Assembly (NCBI RefSeq): GCF_014695725.1 | Contig: NZ_JACJOU010000022.1 | Coordinates: forward strand, 186,001-250,000 | DNA: 64,000 nucleotides | Direction of reading: 5' to 3' | Source of the DNA: Microcoleus sp. FACHB-672 | GTDB taxonomy: Bacteria; Cyanobacteriota; Cyanobacteriia; Cyanobacteriales; Oscillatoriaceae | In this document: piece after piece, positions 1-8,841 of the stretch | Layout: every line of letters begins with the position of its first letter | How positions within the stretch are numbered: position 1 is the stretch's first letter | Position numbers and translations under genes: made by a program | The notes under the pieces: generated by a model | Told to the model about the DNA's origin: nothing | The model's database searches: none | Seen by the model: only the letters and a program-made list of their open reading frames with translations

Positions 1-2
1 CA

Positions 3-1385
3 GAAGAAGCGCTTGGCAAGAATGCCAAGGAACTTTTGTATCGAGCCGGTGTATCTCAGCCTCAAGATAACCTTAAAATCTTAGCTGACAAAGGAGAGTG
101 GCAGGGTGAGTTGTATCAAGTCACAAAAGAGAGTAAGGATATCATTGTTTCGAGCCGCTGGACTTTAGTGCGCGATCCAGAGGGCAAGCCTAAATCTATT
201 CTGACTGTTAATACTGATATTACAGAAAAAAAACAACTAGAAGCGCAGTTTCTCCGGGCGCAGCGGATGGAAAGTATCGGCACCCTGGCAAGCGGCATCG
301 CTCACGATCTCAATAACGCCTTAACGCCTATTTTGGGCGCTGTTCAACTCCTAGCACACAAGATTCCGGACGAGCAAAGCCAACGGCTGCTAACAATTTT
401 AGAGAAAAATACTAAGCGAAGTGCTGAATTTGTTAAACAAGTGCTGTCTTTTGCACGCGGGGTTGAAGGCGAACGCACCACGCTACAAGTGGGGTACTTG
501 ATTTTAGAAATTGAACAGATTGCTAAACAGACATTTTCCAGAGCAATTGAGATTTTTACAGATATTCCACTGTTGGATTTGTGGACGATATCGGGCGATG
601 CCACTCAACTTCATCAGGTGTTACTGAACCTTTGCGTTAACGCTCGTGATGCCATGCCTAGAGGTGGAACTTTAGAAATTTCTGCCAGAAATATTTGGAT
701 TGATGAAAATTTTGCTCGCCTGAATATTGAGGCTAAAGTTGGGCCTTATATTGTGATGACTGTGTCTGATACGGGAATGGGAATTCCTAAAGAAATTATT
801 GATAGAATTTATGAGCCATTTTTTACAACAAAAAAAATTGGAAAAGGCACTGGCTTAGGTCTTTCAACCGTAATAGGAATTGTTAAAAGTCACGGCGGTT
901 TTATCAACCTGGTTAGTGAGTTAGGGATTGGCACAGAGTTCAAGGTGTACTTACCGGCAACCGATGTAGCAGCAACGGAATCTACACAAGATAATCCCCA
1001 TGAAATTCCCTCTGGGCACGGAGAATTAATTCTTGTCGTTGATGATGAAGATTCAATTCGCGATATTACTAAAATTGCCCTGGAAGCCTATGGTTACAAA
1101 GTAATTTTGGCAAGTGATGGTGTTGAAGCGGTAGCGCTGTATGCCCAACACCAGGAAGAAATTAGTGTGGTATTAGTCGATATTATGATGCCGGTGATGG
1201 ATGGAACCACTACGATCCGCACGTTGCAAAAAATGAACCCCCAGGTCAAAATTATTGCGGTTAGCGGGCTGATGTCAAGCACTAAGAAAATTGAAGTCAG
1301 CGGCAAAAGCGTCAAAAGTATTTTGCCAAAGCCTTATAGCTCTGAGGAATTGCTATTAAAATTACACAGTGTTATCAATAGTTAA
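3..1385 (+). CDS. Hybrid histidine kinase with C-terminal receiver (5' end outside window)
   Basis: The reading frame is open from the window edge, so the start lies upstream; a TTG at 36 is only an internal codon. The visible protein begins in the end of a PAS/PAC sensor domain. A HisKA dimerisation helix follows, with the H-box SGIAHDLNN (His about residue 90 counted from the TTG). The HATPase domain shows the N box (NLCVNARDAMP), G1 (VSDTGMGIP) and a GKGTGLGL lid. A receiver domain starts near residue 333, with the phospho-acceptor Asp about 382 in VDIMMPVMDG and the conserved Lys in LPKP. This is a PAS-HisKA-HATPase-REC protein that would autophosphorylate and pass phosphate to its own receiver. 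The signal is unknown. The next kinase gene follows on the same strand after 169 bases. Confidence 0.9.
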   Translation, partial: EEALGKNAKELLYRAGVSQPQDNLKILADKGEWQGELYQVTKESKDIIVSSRWTLVRDPEGKPKSILTVNTDITEKKQLEAQFLRAQRMESIGTLASGIAHDLNNALTPILGAVQLLAHKIPDEQSQRLLTILEKNTKRSAEFVKQVLSFARGVEGERTTLQVGYLILEIEQIAKQTFSRAIEIFTDIPLLDLWTISGDATQLHQVLLNLCVNARDAMPRGGTLEISARNIWIDENFARLNIEAKVGPYIVMTVSDTGMGIPKEIIDRIYEPFFTTKKIGKGTGLGLSTVIGIVKSHGGFINLVSELGIGTEFKVYLPATDVAATESTQDNPHEIPSGHGELILVVDDEDSIRDITKIALEAYGYKVILASDGVEAVALYAQHQEEISVVLVDIMMPVMDGTTTIRTLQKMNPQVKIIAVSGLMSSTKKIEVSGKSVKSILPKPYSSEELLLKLHSVINS

Positions 1386-1554
1386 AAATGTAAAAATATT
1401 TATAGATTTCCTAATTGGGGAGAGGAGGATCGTAGAATGAAAGAAATGTGAACAAGAAATTACGAAGCAAAAATGACTTTGCAACTGACCCGATTGAGCC
1501 AAAAGCTTAGAGTTGAACAGAATTTTTATTTTTTCAATAAACGTGGTGTCATAA

Positions 1555-3141
1555 ATGAAGACTGAAAATGCCAAAAAAAGCGTTATCTTACTCGTGGATG
1601 ACACGCCCACAAATTTAGGGGTATTGTTCGATTTTTTAGCAGATTCTGGCTTTAAAGTCTTAGTTGCTTGTGATGGAGAAAGCGCGATAGAGAAAGCAGA
1701 GTACGCATTGCCAGACCTGATTTTGCTGGATGTCGTGATGCCGGGGATAGATGGATTTGAAACTTGCCGCCGGCTCAAAACGAATGAGGCAACGAAAGAT
1801 ATTCCAATTATTTTTATGACGGCGCTTTCTGACACAACGGATAAGGTCAGAGGTTTGAATCTTGGCGCGGTAGATTACATTACCAAGCCGTTTCAGCAAG
1901 AAGAGGTTTTAGCGCGCGTGACGGTTCAGATGAGCCTGTGCAACTTAGCGAAAAAACTTCAGGCTCAAAATGAGTCTTTGCAGCACGAAATAAAAGAGCG
2001 AGCGGCTGCAGAACGAGCACTTTTAAATCTCACATTGGAATTAGAACAACGGGTAGAGCAAAGGACATCTGCGCTTTCTGAAGCGAATCGGCTGCTAACC
2101 CAATTTAATGAGCGCTTGCAACAGGAAATTCAAGAGCGTCTCAGTGCAGAGGCGGCTTTGCTGCAATCAGAAGCGCAATTGCGAACCCAGGCACATGATA
2201 TAGAAACAGCTTTAGTTGAACTTCAACAGGCGCAATCCCAACTGATTCAAAGCGAAAAAATGTCAAGTTTGGGGCAGTTGGTTGCTGGCGTTGCTCATGA
2301 AATTAATAACCCCGTTAGCTTCATTTTCGGGAATCTCGATCACGCGAATCTCTATAGCTCTAGCCTGCTTGAGCTTTTGCATCTTTACCAAGCGCACTAT
2401 CCAGAACCGGCTCTTGAAATTCAAGATAAAATATCAGAAATTGACCTAGATTTTTTAATTGAAGATCTGCCAAAGCTGCTGGCTTCCATGAAAATAGGGG
2501 CAGAACGCATCCGCGAGATTGTTTTGTCTCTACGGAAGTTTTCCAGGCTGGATGAATCGGATATGAAGCCGGTTGATATTCATGAAGGACTTGAAAATAC
2601 CCTGCTAATTTTGCAAAATCGCATTCGAGATAAGGTGGGGCATTCAGGTCTTTTAATTGTTAAAGATTATGGGAATTTGCCGCAAGTTGAGTGTTACGCC
2701 GGCCAGTTGAACCAAGTATTTATGAATATCTTGAGTAACGCTCTTGATGCGCTAGATGAGTATGATCGCAAGCGCCCAGTAGAAGAGATTATACATAATC
2801 TCAGTACCATTCGGATTCATACGGCAGTTATCAACCCAGATCGAGTGACGATTCAGATTTCTGATAATGGGCCTGGGATGACTGAAGACGTGTGCCGCAG
2901 GTTGTTTGATCCTTTCTTTACGACGAAACCTGTCGGTTCTGGTACAGGTTTGGGGCTATCAATTAGCTATCAAATTGTCGTCAAAAAACACGGGGGCACC
3001 TTAAAGTGCGTTTCCAAACCGGGTGAGGGATCGCTGTTCTCGATTGAGATCCCCATTCATCAGCAAGCAGTGCGAACCGTACTCAGCCAAAGCAAAACCA
3101 CCCAAAATCAACAACCTCTGGTTTCTAGCCCCAGAGAGTGA
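1555..3141 (+). CDS. Response regulator-histidine kinase hybrid (REC-coiled coil-HisKA-HATPase)
   Basis: The 528-residue soluble protein starts with a receiver domain (LLVDDTPTN; phospho-acceptor Asp59 in LLDVVMPGIDG; Lys in ITKPF). A long Glu/Gln/Arg-rich coiled coil (about 125-230) follows. The HisKA helix has His248 in GVAHEINNP, and the HATPase shows NILSNALDALDE, ISDNGPGM and GSGTGLGLSISYQ. No membrane segment is visible, so this is a cytoplasmic kinase controlled through its receiver. The kinase core closely resembles that of the MASE1 kinase at 51100-53037, including a shared stretch between H-box and N box ([19 protein letters not shown]), so the two are paralogues. ATG at 1555 is the first credible start. 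It lies downstream of another hybrid kinase and may share a phosphorelay with it, which is inference. Confidence 0.9.
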   Translation: MKTENAKKSVILLVDDTPTNLGVLFDFLADSGFKVLVACDGESAIEKAEYALPDLILLDVVMPGIDGFETCRRLKTNEATKDIPIIFMTALSDTTDKVRGLNLGAVDYITKPFQQEEVLARVTVQMSLCNLAKKLQAQNESLQHEIKERAAAERALLNLTLELEQRVEQRTSALSEANRLLTQFNERLQQEIQERLSAEAALLQSEAQLRTQAHDIETALVELQQAQSQLIQSEKMSSLGQLVAGVAHEINNPVSFIFGNLDHANLYSSSLLELLHLYQAHYPEPALEIQDKISEIDLDFLIEDLPKLLASMKIGAERIREIVLSLRKFSRLDESDMKPVDIHEGLENTLLILQNRIRDKVGHSGLLIVKDYGNLPQVECYAGQLNQVFMNILSNALDALDEYDRKRPVEEIIHNLSTIRIHTAVINPDRVTIQISDNGPGMTEDVCRRLFDPFFTTKPVGSGTGLGLSISYQIVVKKHGGTLKCVSKPGEGSLFSIEIPIHQQAVRTVLSQSKTTQNQQPLVSSPRE

Positions 3142-3184
3142 CAAAATAATAGGTCTAACGATTGCTTGAGCTGGAAAAAGAGCT

Positions 3185-3931
3185 ATGACCATCCATTCCC
3201 TACAACGTGCGTTCGACCAAGGCAGGGCGCTTAAAATTATCAGTGGTTTAACCAATTTTGACGCCGAGCGCGTGGCTGCCACGGTTCGGGCTGCAGAGTT
3301 GGGCGGCGCGACGTTTGTGGATATTGCCGCCGATGCAAATTTGGTGCGGTTGGCGCGTCAGTTGACAAGTTTGCCGATTTGCGTGTCCGCAGTGGAACCG
3401 GCAAAATTTGTGCCGGCAGTAGAAGCCGGTGCCGATTTGATTGAAATTGGCAACTTTGATGCGTTCTACGCCCAAGGACGCCGGTTTGAGGCAGCAGAAG
3501 TGTTGCAACTCACTCAGGAAACCCGTTCCTTGCTGCCTCACATTACCCTGTCTGTAACCGTGCCCCATATTCTGGCGCTAGACGAGCAAGTAAAACTGGC
3601 AGAAGAACTCGTCAAAGCCGGCGCTGATATTATCCAAACAGAAGGCGGCACCAGCAGCGCCCCCACCCACGCCGGCACCTTGGGATTGATTGAAAAAGCC
3701 GGCCCCACATTGGCAGCCGCTTATGAGATTTCTCGGGTTGTCTCCGTGCCGGTGTTATGCGCCTCCGGCATTTCCAACGTCACAGCACCCTTAGCCGTTG
3801 CTGCCGGTGCTGCCGGTGTTGGCGTTGGTTCTGCAATCAATCGCCTTGACAGCGAAGTTGCCATGATTGCAGCAGTTCGCAGCTTAGTTGAAGCATTGGC
3901 AACCGTGAGCCGGTCGTCGATCTACGCTTAA
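3185..3931 (+). CDS. ycf23: Ycf23/DUF561 family protein
   Basis: A 248-residue soluble protein with the alternating beta/alpha pattern of a TIM barrel. It contains ALKIISGLTNFD near the N-terminus, GATFVDIAAD, GADLIEIGNFDAF, GADIIQTEGG and the Gly-rich end VLCASGISNVTAPLAVAAGA. This matches the Ycf23 (DUF561) family of cyanobacteria and red-algal plastids, whose biochemical role is not settled. The barrel and the Gly-rich phosphate-cup-like strand suggest a phosphorylated ligand, but no substrate can be named. It starts 43 bases after the kinase stop and is closed by a hairpin terminator at 3943-3980. Confidence 0.88.
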   Translation: MTIHSLQRAFDQGRALKIISGLTNFDAERVAATVRAAELGGATFVDIAADANLVRLARQLTSLPICVSAVEPAKFVPAVEAGADLIEIGNFDAFYAQGRRFEAAEVLQLTQETRSLLPHITLSVTVPHILALDEQVKLAEELVKAGADIIQTEGGTSSAPTHAGTLGLIEKAGPTLAAAYEISRVVSVPVLCASGISNVTAPLAVAAGAAGVGVGSAINRLDSEVAMIAAVRSLVEALATVSRSSIYA

Positions 3932-3942
3932 TCTAACTTCTG

Positions 3943-3980
3943 AAGTTGTAGAGGCAAACTCAACTTTGTCTCTACAACTT
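3943..3980 (+). terminator. Hairpin terminator after ycf23
   Basis: Arms AAGTTGTAGAG (3943-3953) and CTCTACAACTT (3970-3980) are perfectly complementary (11 bp) around a 16-base loop. They are followed directly by the T-rich TTCATTTGTT. Placement 11 bases after the ycf23 stop fits intrinsic termination on the plus strand. Confidence 0.65.
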
Positions 3981-4020
3981 TTCATTTGTTATTTATTTAA
4001 AATTAGTCATCACATCTTTC

Positions 4021-4060
4021 ATTTATCTGTGTTTATCTGTGTTTACCAGTGGTTAAAAAA
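4021..4060 (-). repeat. Dispersed GCAGATAAACGCAGAT-type repeat, copy 1 (diverged)
   Basis: Read on the minus strand this spacer gives AACCACTGGTAAACACAG followed by ATAAACACAGATAAAT. It is a member of the short repeat family that recurs at 13989-14042, 22138-22175 and 35336-35413. It lies between the 3' ends of ycf23 and the convergent alkyltransferase-like gene. Confidence 0.5.
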
Positions 4061-4108
4061 ATCTTCCCTCTTCATCTATAAAACACACCTTACACACAGT
4101 TGAAATTA

Positions 4109-4435
4109 TCACACCGGCAGCACTTCAGGACGCCACAAATACTCCCGCAAATTAACTTTTCCTTCAGCGCTAAACTTTATTCCTTCTTCTTCCAACAGCG
4201 TTTGCTGTAAGCAGTCCGTGCCATATCGCAAAGGCGACTGAGATATCTCTCCCTTAGCATTAATCACCCGATGCCAGGGAATATCTGACGAACGCATATC
4301 AACCCGATAAAGCGCATATCCCACCAAACGCGCTTTTCCGTAAAGTTCTGCCAAATCTGCCACTTGTCCGTAAGTTGCTACCCGACCATGCGGGATTTTG
4401 CGGACAATGTCATAAATATTATCGTAAGTAGACAT
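4109..4435 (-). CDS. Alkyltransferase-like (ATL) DNA-repair protein
   Basis: A 108-residue protein with the fold signature of the C-terminal domain of O6-alkylguanine-DNA methyltransferases: IPHGRVATYGQVADL (helix-turn-helix with the arginine finger) and an active-site loop. The loop reads IPWHRVI, so the alkyl-accepting Cys of the PCHRV motif is replaced by Trp. This is the hallmark of ATL proteins. They bind O6-alkylguanine lesions and hand them to nucleotide excision repair rather than removing the alkyl group. It ends with a LREYLWRP tail. The gene lies 18 bases downstream of the DUF4174 gene on the same strand and may be cotranscribed with it. Confidence 0.85.
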   Translation of the reverse strand: MSTYDNIYDIVRKIPHGRVATYGQVADLAELYGKARLVGYALYRVDMRSSDIPWHRVINAKGEISQSPLRYGTDCLQQTLLEEEGIKFSAEGKVNLREYLWRPEVLPV

Positions 4436-4453
4436 TGGCTTTTCCTTTCCTAC

Positions 4454-4957
4454 TTATCGCTGTGAATCTCGCATTTCCTGCCGGCGCATTGGCATCTCAT
4501 CAATTTGATTAAAAATCACCTCTGGCGCAACCGGCTTCTGATCGCGACGCTTTGCAGTGCCATCTTTACCAATCAGGATAACCCGGAATTCTTCAGGAGC
4601 AACGTTAAATTCAGAACGCAAATTAGCAGCATCCGCTTCATTTAGTGTTTGCGTTTCTGCCTGACTAGTGTATTGTGCTAATAGTTCAATGGCGATTAAA
4701 TCTCGCTCTTGGAAATCGGCAACTGTTTTTTGAATAAGTTGCATCTGCCGTTGGTAGTCGGGATTGTCTTTTGAAGGTGCAAAGATTAGCAAAAGCCGGT
4801 TTTTCCACTGGTATGTATTGAGATTGAATGCCATGTTGCTATTTTTTGCAGTTGCCACTAAATTTGTTGCCGGCGGCATTGAGATGGAGGTTTGCGGCAT
4901 TAATGTGCCGGCTGCCGGTATCAGCATTAGTCCCAGAATTAACCAACGAGTCAGCAT
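4454..4957 (-). CDS. Exported DUF4174 protein
   Basis: A 167-residue protein with an N-terminal hydrophobic segment (LTRWLILGLMLIPAAG) suggesting a Sec signal peptide or membrane anchor. A thioredoxin-like core follows: NRLLLIFAPSKDNPDYQRQ, then a strand-helix pattern ending in FRVILIGKDGTAKRR. This matches the DUF4174 pattern, a thioredoxin-fold relative that lacks the CXXC redox pair; no CXXC is present here. Its function is unknown and a periplasmic or envelope location is inferred. It sits upstream of, and probably in one transcript with, the ATL gene. Confidence 0.7.
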   Translation of the reverse strand: MLTRWLILGLMLIPAAGTLMPQTSISMPPATNLVATAKNSNMAFNLNTYQWKNRLLLIFAPSKDNPDYQRQMQLIQKTVADFQERDLIAIELLAQYTSQAETQTLNEADAANLRSEFNVAPEEFRVILIGKDGTAKRRDQKPVAPEVIFNQIDEMPMRRQEMRDSQR

Positions 4958-5186
4958 AATCAGCTATTTAGACTTTAACAATTCGCTTCAGCTTCTAGCC
5001 TAACGCACTTTTTTTATGATGATAATCATTAACTGAACTGGGAATGCCCAGAAGTCTTATTCTTTCGTGCCGGGTTCCTTTCTCCTGGGAAATAGTTATT
5101 TGAGCAAAGAACGATTACAATTGCAATATTCGCCTAAACGTGCATGAATTTGACCCAAAAAATATTTTAATAGGACAGACTTAATC

Positions 5187-5765
5187 ATGAGTGCTTTAAC
5201 TCTACAATTACCGCCGGTTCTTAAACTGACTGACGAGCAGTTTGAACAACTTGCTGCGGCTAACCAAGACTTGCAACTAGAACTCACAGCTAAAGGAGAA
5301 CTGATTATCATGCCCCCCACAGGAGGAGAAACCGGCAACCGGAATCTGGATATAGAAGGACAGCTTTGGCTTTGGAACCGGCAAACAAAGCTAGGAAAAG
5401 CGTTTAATTCTTCGACTGGATTTAAACTTCCGAATGGTGCAACTCGTTCTCCTGATGCTTCCTGGGTGATACAGGAACGATGGGACGTTCTAACTCAGCA
5501 GCAACGCAAGAAATTTCTGCCGTTGTGCCCTGACTTTGCAATTGAACTGGTTTCGGAAACGGATGATGTGGAAGAAACCCGGAAAAAAATGCAGGAGTAT
5601 ATTAGTAATGGGCTGCGTTTGGGGTGGTTGATTAATCCCAAAATTCGCCAAGTAGAAATTTATCGCCAAAATCGAGACGTTGAGGTTTTAGATTCTCCGG
5701 CTACGTTATCGGGTGAAGATATTTTGCCGGCATTTATTTTAGATTTACAAGCAATTTTTGAATAA
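5187..5765 (+). CDS. Uma2 family (DUF820) putative restriction-endonuclease-fold protein
   Basis: A 192-residue protein of the Uma2 family, which is heavily expanded in cyanobacteria and has a PD-(D/E)XK nuclease fold. Visible core elements are GELIIMPPTGGETG, SPDASWV, PDFAIELVSETDD (catalytic Asp/Glu strand) and KKMQEYISNGLRLGWLINP. The biological role of Uma2 proteins is not established; links to mobile DNA have been suggested. It appears to be a single-gene unit with the start at ATG 5187. A second family member lies at 45623-46264. Confidence 0.85.
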   Translation: MSALTLQLPPVLKLTDEQFEQLAAANQDLQLELTAKGELIIMPPTGGETGNRNLDIEGQLWLWNRQTKLGKAFNSSTGFKLPNGATRSPDASWVIQERWDVLTQQQRKKFLPLCPDFAIELVSETDDVEETRKKMQEYISNGLRLGWLINPKIRQVEIYRQNRDVEVLDSPATLSGEDILPAFILDLQAIFE

Positions 5766-5891
5766 ATGGATAGTTGAGTGGGATGCACTACAGCAAGATT
5801 CTCAGAGGCAGACAAGTCAGGCTAAATTAAGCTAAAATTCAATTCCAAAAACAAGGACTGATGCACCGCTGATTGAACGGCAAAGCGCGCA

Positions 5892-5897
5892 TATAAT
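5892..5897 (+). promoter_or_regulatory. Candidate -10 element of the toxin-antitoxin pair
   Basis: A perfect TATAAT lies 35 bases before the antitoxin ATG (5932), with an AGGGGG Shine-Dalgarno-like run at about 5920. No good -35 hexamer is seen at the usual spacing, so this is only a candidate. Confidence 0.35.
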
Positions 5898-5931
5898 AAC
5901 CATACATGAATACACTGCTAGGGGGTAAATT

Positions 5932-6240
5932 ATGGCAATTCTCACCATCGATAACCTACCAGATGATTTATTGGAGCAAATTCAGAAACTTGCGAACCAA
6001 AACCATCAACCTATTAACGAACAAGTCATCAACTTATTAAAACAAGCCCTACAAAAGCCCCAACCTCCTCTCAAATTCCTCATCTCCCCTGAAACAGATC
6101 CCACTTGGGAAGAACGCCGTAAAGCTACCCCGCAACTACTCGCTGAAATTGAGCAGCGGCTAGAACAGCGTCGTGTTGACAATGCTAATGTTGAATGGCC
6201 AGATAGCACGGCTTTACTTAGAGAGGATCGGGATAGATGA
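5932..6240 (+). CDS. FitA-like ribbon-helix-helix antitoxin
   Basis: A 102-residue protein. Residues 1-42 (AILTIDNLPDDLLEQIQKLA then an INEQVINLLKQAL helix) match the FitA/StbC-type ribbon-helix-helix DNA-binding domain. The charged, probably disordered C-terminal half would wrap the toxin. The stop overlaps the ATG of the following PIN-domain gene by four bases (ATGA at 6237-6240), the usual coupling of type II toxin-antitoxin pairs. It is expected to neutralise the toxin and repress its own promoter. Confidence 0.8.
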   Translation: MAILTIDNLPDDLLEQIQKLANQNHQPINEQVINLLKQALQKPQPPLKFLISPETDPTWEERRKATPQLLAEIEQRLEQRRVDNANVEWPDSTALLREDRDR

Positions 6241-6689
6241 CAACTCCTTTACGATGCGTCGTTGATGCGAGTGTGGGAATTAAGCAATTTGTTCCCGATC
6301 CCTTATCCTCAAAAGTTAAGCAACTGTTCGCCCACCTCGCCATTCCTGGGACAGAATTCTTTATCCCAGACCTGTTTTATATCGAAACAGCTAACATCCT
6401 TTGGAAATATGTTCGTGCAAGACTTTACGCTGCTGCGGATGTTCCGGCAGACTTAACCACCCTAAAAGGTATGTCTTTGCGCGTCATTTCCACGGCTGAG
6501 TTAATGGAAGAAGCGGTTAATATTGCCATAAATTACGGAATTTCTGCCTACGATGCCTCTTATGTTGCTCTTTCCCAGCGAGTCACGGCACCAGTGTTAA
6601 CTTTAGATCAGAAGCTAGTGAATTCCTTAGCAATTGCACCTTATGATGTGCGGTTGTTTACTGACTTCTCTATTCCACCCTTGCCCTAA
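6237..6689 (+). CDS. PIN-domain toxin, VapC-like ribonuclease
   Basis: A 150-residue PIN domain. Acidic metal-binding residues are visible in order: Asp in CVVDASVG, Glu in FYIETANILWKYV, Asp in AYDASYVALSQ and Asp in LTLDQKL. Members cut RNA, commonly tRNA or rRNA, when their antitoxin is lost. The ATG overlaps the stop of the RHH antitoxin. All four acidic positions are retained, so the toxin should be active. The RNA target cannot be read from the sequence. Confidence 0.82.
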   Translation: MTTPLRCVVDASVGIKQFVPDPLSSKVKQLFAHLAIPGTEFFIPDLFYIETANILWKYVRARLYAAADVPADLTTLKGMSLRVISTAELMEEAVNIAINYGISAYDASYVALSQRVTAPVLTLDQKLVNSLAIAPYDVRLFTDFSIPPLP

Positions 6690-6758
6690 TTTATGCCTCA
6701 GCAATGCCAAAGATAAAGGCAATTTTTGCCGCCGGCACCCATAACCGAAAAATAAATT

Positions 6759-6806
6759 GGGTAGCTGATAACCTGTGAGGCAAAATGCCACGATCATCAG
6801 CTACCC
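6759..6806 (-). terminator. Hairpin terminator after ndhD
   Basis: Perfect 11-bp arms GGGTAGCTGAT (6759-6769) and ATCAGCTACCC (6796-6806). Read on the minus strand the stem is followed by an AATTTATTTTT tail. It lies 20 bases past the ndhD stop, between convergent genes. Confidence 0.65.
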
Positions 6807-6826
6807 AAAGATTAGTCAAGCCGACA

Positions 6827-8542
6827 TTATCTGGAAGTACCCTCGGCAATTTTCACAACCGGCACAACGTCCGACTGTGCAACCTTAGGAATTAAAAATC
6901 TCTTCGCATAAATCTGGGGATTTGCTTCTGCGATTTGGATATAAGATTGGCGAACCTGAGTGTTTACTGCAACTGTTTTGACATCGTACATTTGCATTCC
7001 CATATTTGGGTAGATGCCAAGGCCGATAATTAATACGAGAAAACAAGCTGCAATAAATACTTCACGAGGTCTGGCATCGGTAAATTCTGAATCGATAGGC
7101 AAGCTACAATTTGTACCAAAGCAAACCGGCGCTTGATTTCCTTGATTCTTCAAATCTACATCTGTTAGATCGCAGTTTGGTGCAATGTCGCAGGTGGGTA
7201 TTTCACCAGAATTGTAAAAGACTTGTCGCAGCATCGAAAGCAGATAAACCGGCGTAAGAATGACTCCCACTGCCGCGAGTAAAACCGTTACGGTGCGGAA
7301 GGTTGAGCTGTAGATGTCGCTGGTTGTGATGCCAACGAAAACGGAGAGTTCACCGACAAAGCCACTCATTCCGGGTAATGCCAAGGATGCCATTACACCC
7401 ATTGTAAATAGGGCAAAAACTGTGGGCATAGCTTGAGCAATTCCGCCCATTTCTTTCATTGCCATTGTGTGCGTGCGATCGTAAGTCACGCCGGCTAAAA
7501 AGAAGAGTAAGGAAGCAATCAAACCGTGGGAAATCATTTGCAGCATTGCGCCGTTGATTCCCAAGTCGGTAAAGGAGGCAATTCCCAACAGGACAAATCC
7601 CATGTGAGAAACCGACGAATAGGCGAGGCGACGCTTCATATTCGTCTGGGCAAACGAGTTTAGCGCACCGTAGACAATATTGATCACGCCTAGAATCGCT
7701 AAGATTGGCGCAAAGTAAACGTGTGCGTCAGAAAGCAGTCCTAAGTTGAGGCGAATTAAGCCATATCCGCCCATCTTCAGCAGGACGCCGGCTAATACCA
7801 TTGAGACGGGAGAGGATGCTTCGCCGTGTGCATCCGGTAGCCAGGTGTGCAGGGGGAAAACAGCCAGCTTGACACCAAAGGCAATCAGCAAGCCGGCATA
7901 AAGCAGCAATTCTAAACCTAGTGGGTAATCCTTCAAGCCGAGTTCCACCATATCGAAGGTGAAATGATCGCCGGTGAATGCCATTCCCAAGCCGGCAACC
8001 AAAATAAAAATAGAAGCAGCAGCCGTATAAATTAAGAATTTCATCGCAGCGTACTGACGCTTTTGCCCTCCCCAAATCGAGACGAGGAGGTAGACGGGAA
8101 TCAGTTCGACTTCCCACATAATGAATAGCAGCATTACGTCTTGCGCGACGAATACCCCGATCTGTGCCGAGTACAGCACCAGCATCAGGAAATAGAACAG
8201 GCGGGGTTTAAGATCGACTTGCCACGCTGCAAAAATCGAGAGTGTCGTGACTAATCCTGCCAGAAGCACTAGCGGGGCAGAAACGCCATCGACGGAAACT
8301 GACCAGTTTATGCCTAACTGAGGCACCCAGGCATATTGCTCGACGAGTTGAAATGCAGCGCTGCTGGGATTGTAATGATTCCAGAATACAAAGCACATTA
8401 AGGCAAAATCTGCAACAGCTACGCCCAGTGCATACCACCGCACGCGCTTGCCATCTTTATCGGGGAGAAAGGGGATTAGCATTGCCGCAACGAGTGGCAG
8501 CAGGACTATTGCAGTCAGCCAGGGAAATCGATCCGCTATCAT
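6827..8542 (-). CDS. ndhD: NAD(P)H-quinone oxidoreductase subunit 4 (NdhD1/NdhD2 type)
   Basis: A 571-residue proton-pumping membrane subunit of the thylakoid NDH-1 complex, related to Mrp antiporter subunits, with about 14 predicted helices. Family marks include [12 protein letters not shown], the lysine in [18 protein letters not shown], and [15 protein letters not shown]. The [10 protein letters not shown] form and the long C-terminus resemble NdhD1/NdhD2 of NDH-1L (respiration and cyclic electron flow) rather than the CO2-uptake NdhD3/D4. It stands alone, as cyanobacterial ndhD genes often do. An unusual hydrophilic loop at about residues 447-480 carries two cysteine pairs (C-X5-C and C-X4-C). 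The exact paralogue number cannot be fixed without a tree. Confidence 0.92.
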   Translation of the reverse strand: MIADRFPWLTAIVLLPLVAAMLIPFLPDKDGKRVRWYALGVAVADFALMCFVFWNHYNPSSAAFQLVEQYAWVPQLGINWSVSVDGVSAPLVLLAGLVTTLSIFAAWQVDLKPRLFYFLMLVLYSAQIGVFVAQDVMLLFIMWEVELIPVYLLVSIWGGQKRQYAAMKFLIYTAAASIFILVAGLGMAFTGDHFTFDMVELGLKDYPLGLELLLYAGLLIAFGVKLAVFPLHTWLPDAHGEASSPVSMVLAGVLLKMGGYGLIRLNLGLLSDAHVYFAPILAILGVINIVYGALNSFAQTNMKRRLAYSSVSHMGFVLLGIASFTDLGINGAMLQMISHGLIASLLFFLAGVTYDRTHTMAMKEMGGIAQAMPTVFALFTMGVMASLALPGMSGFVGELSVFVGITTSDIYSSTFRTVTVLLAAVGVILTPVYLLSMLRQVFYNSGEIPTCDIAPNCDLTDVDLKNQGNQAPVCFGTNCSLPIDSEFTDARPREVFIAACFLVLIIGLGIYPNMGMQMYDVKTVAVNTQVRQSYIQIAEANPQIYAKRFLIPKVAQSDVVPVVKIAEGTSR

Positions 8543-8841
8543 GTGAGTCGCAAAAAATTAAGAATTTCTCAATGTCCTTATCTTATGCAACTTTGTAACA
8601 TTTATTTATAAATATTTCCCCTAGTTAAGTATAAGTGGATCTACAGAGATAGCCGCTAAGAGCGCTGACGCGCGGAAGGAGGCTAACGCAGACGAGAGCG
8701 CCGGCTACCCTCCTCTACCTTGTGGCCTCTGCCTTCTGCTAAGACATTTGCGGACTGGATTAAATCATTGTTGTAGTTGAAGGGAATTGGCATTTTCTGA
8801 ACCTAGACTTAATACAAATGATAGAGTAAGCACTTCGCCCC
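8543..8841. other. Spacer between divergent ndhD and CHAT genes
   Basis: About 300 bases without a credible gene. The ndhD side is AT-rich and should hold its promoter. The middle (about 8637-8720) is GC-rich with self-complementary stretches (GCCGCTAAG, GCGCTGACGCGC, GAGAGCGCCGGC), suggesting a structured short repeat. A GGATCTACAGAGA word there recurs at about 18172. Confidence 0.4.

Noticed and set aside
1362-1835. Minus-strand open frame of 157 codons
   Set aside because: It overlaps the well-supported receiver domain of the kinase on the plus strand and has an atypical composition.
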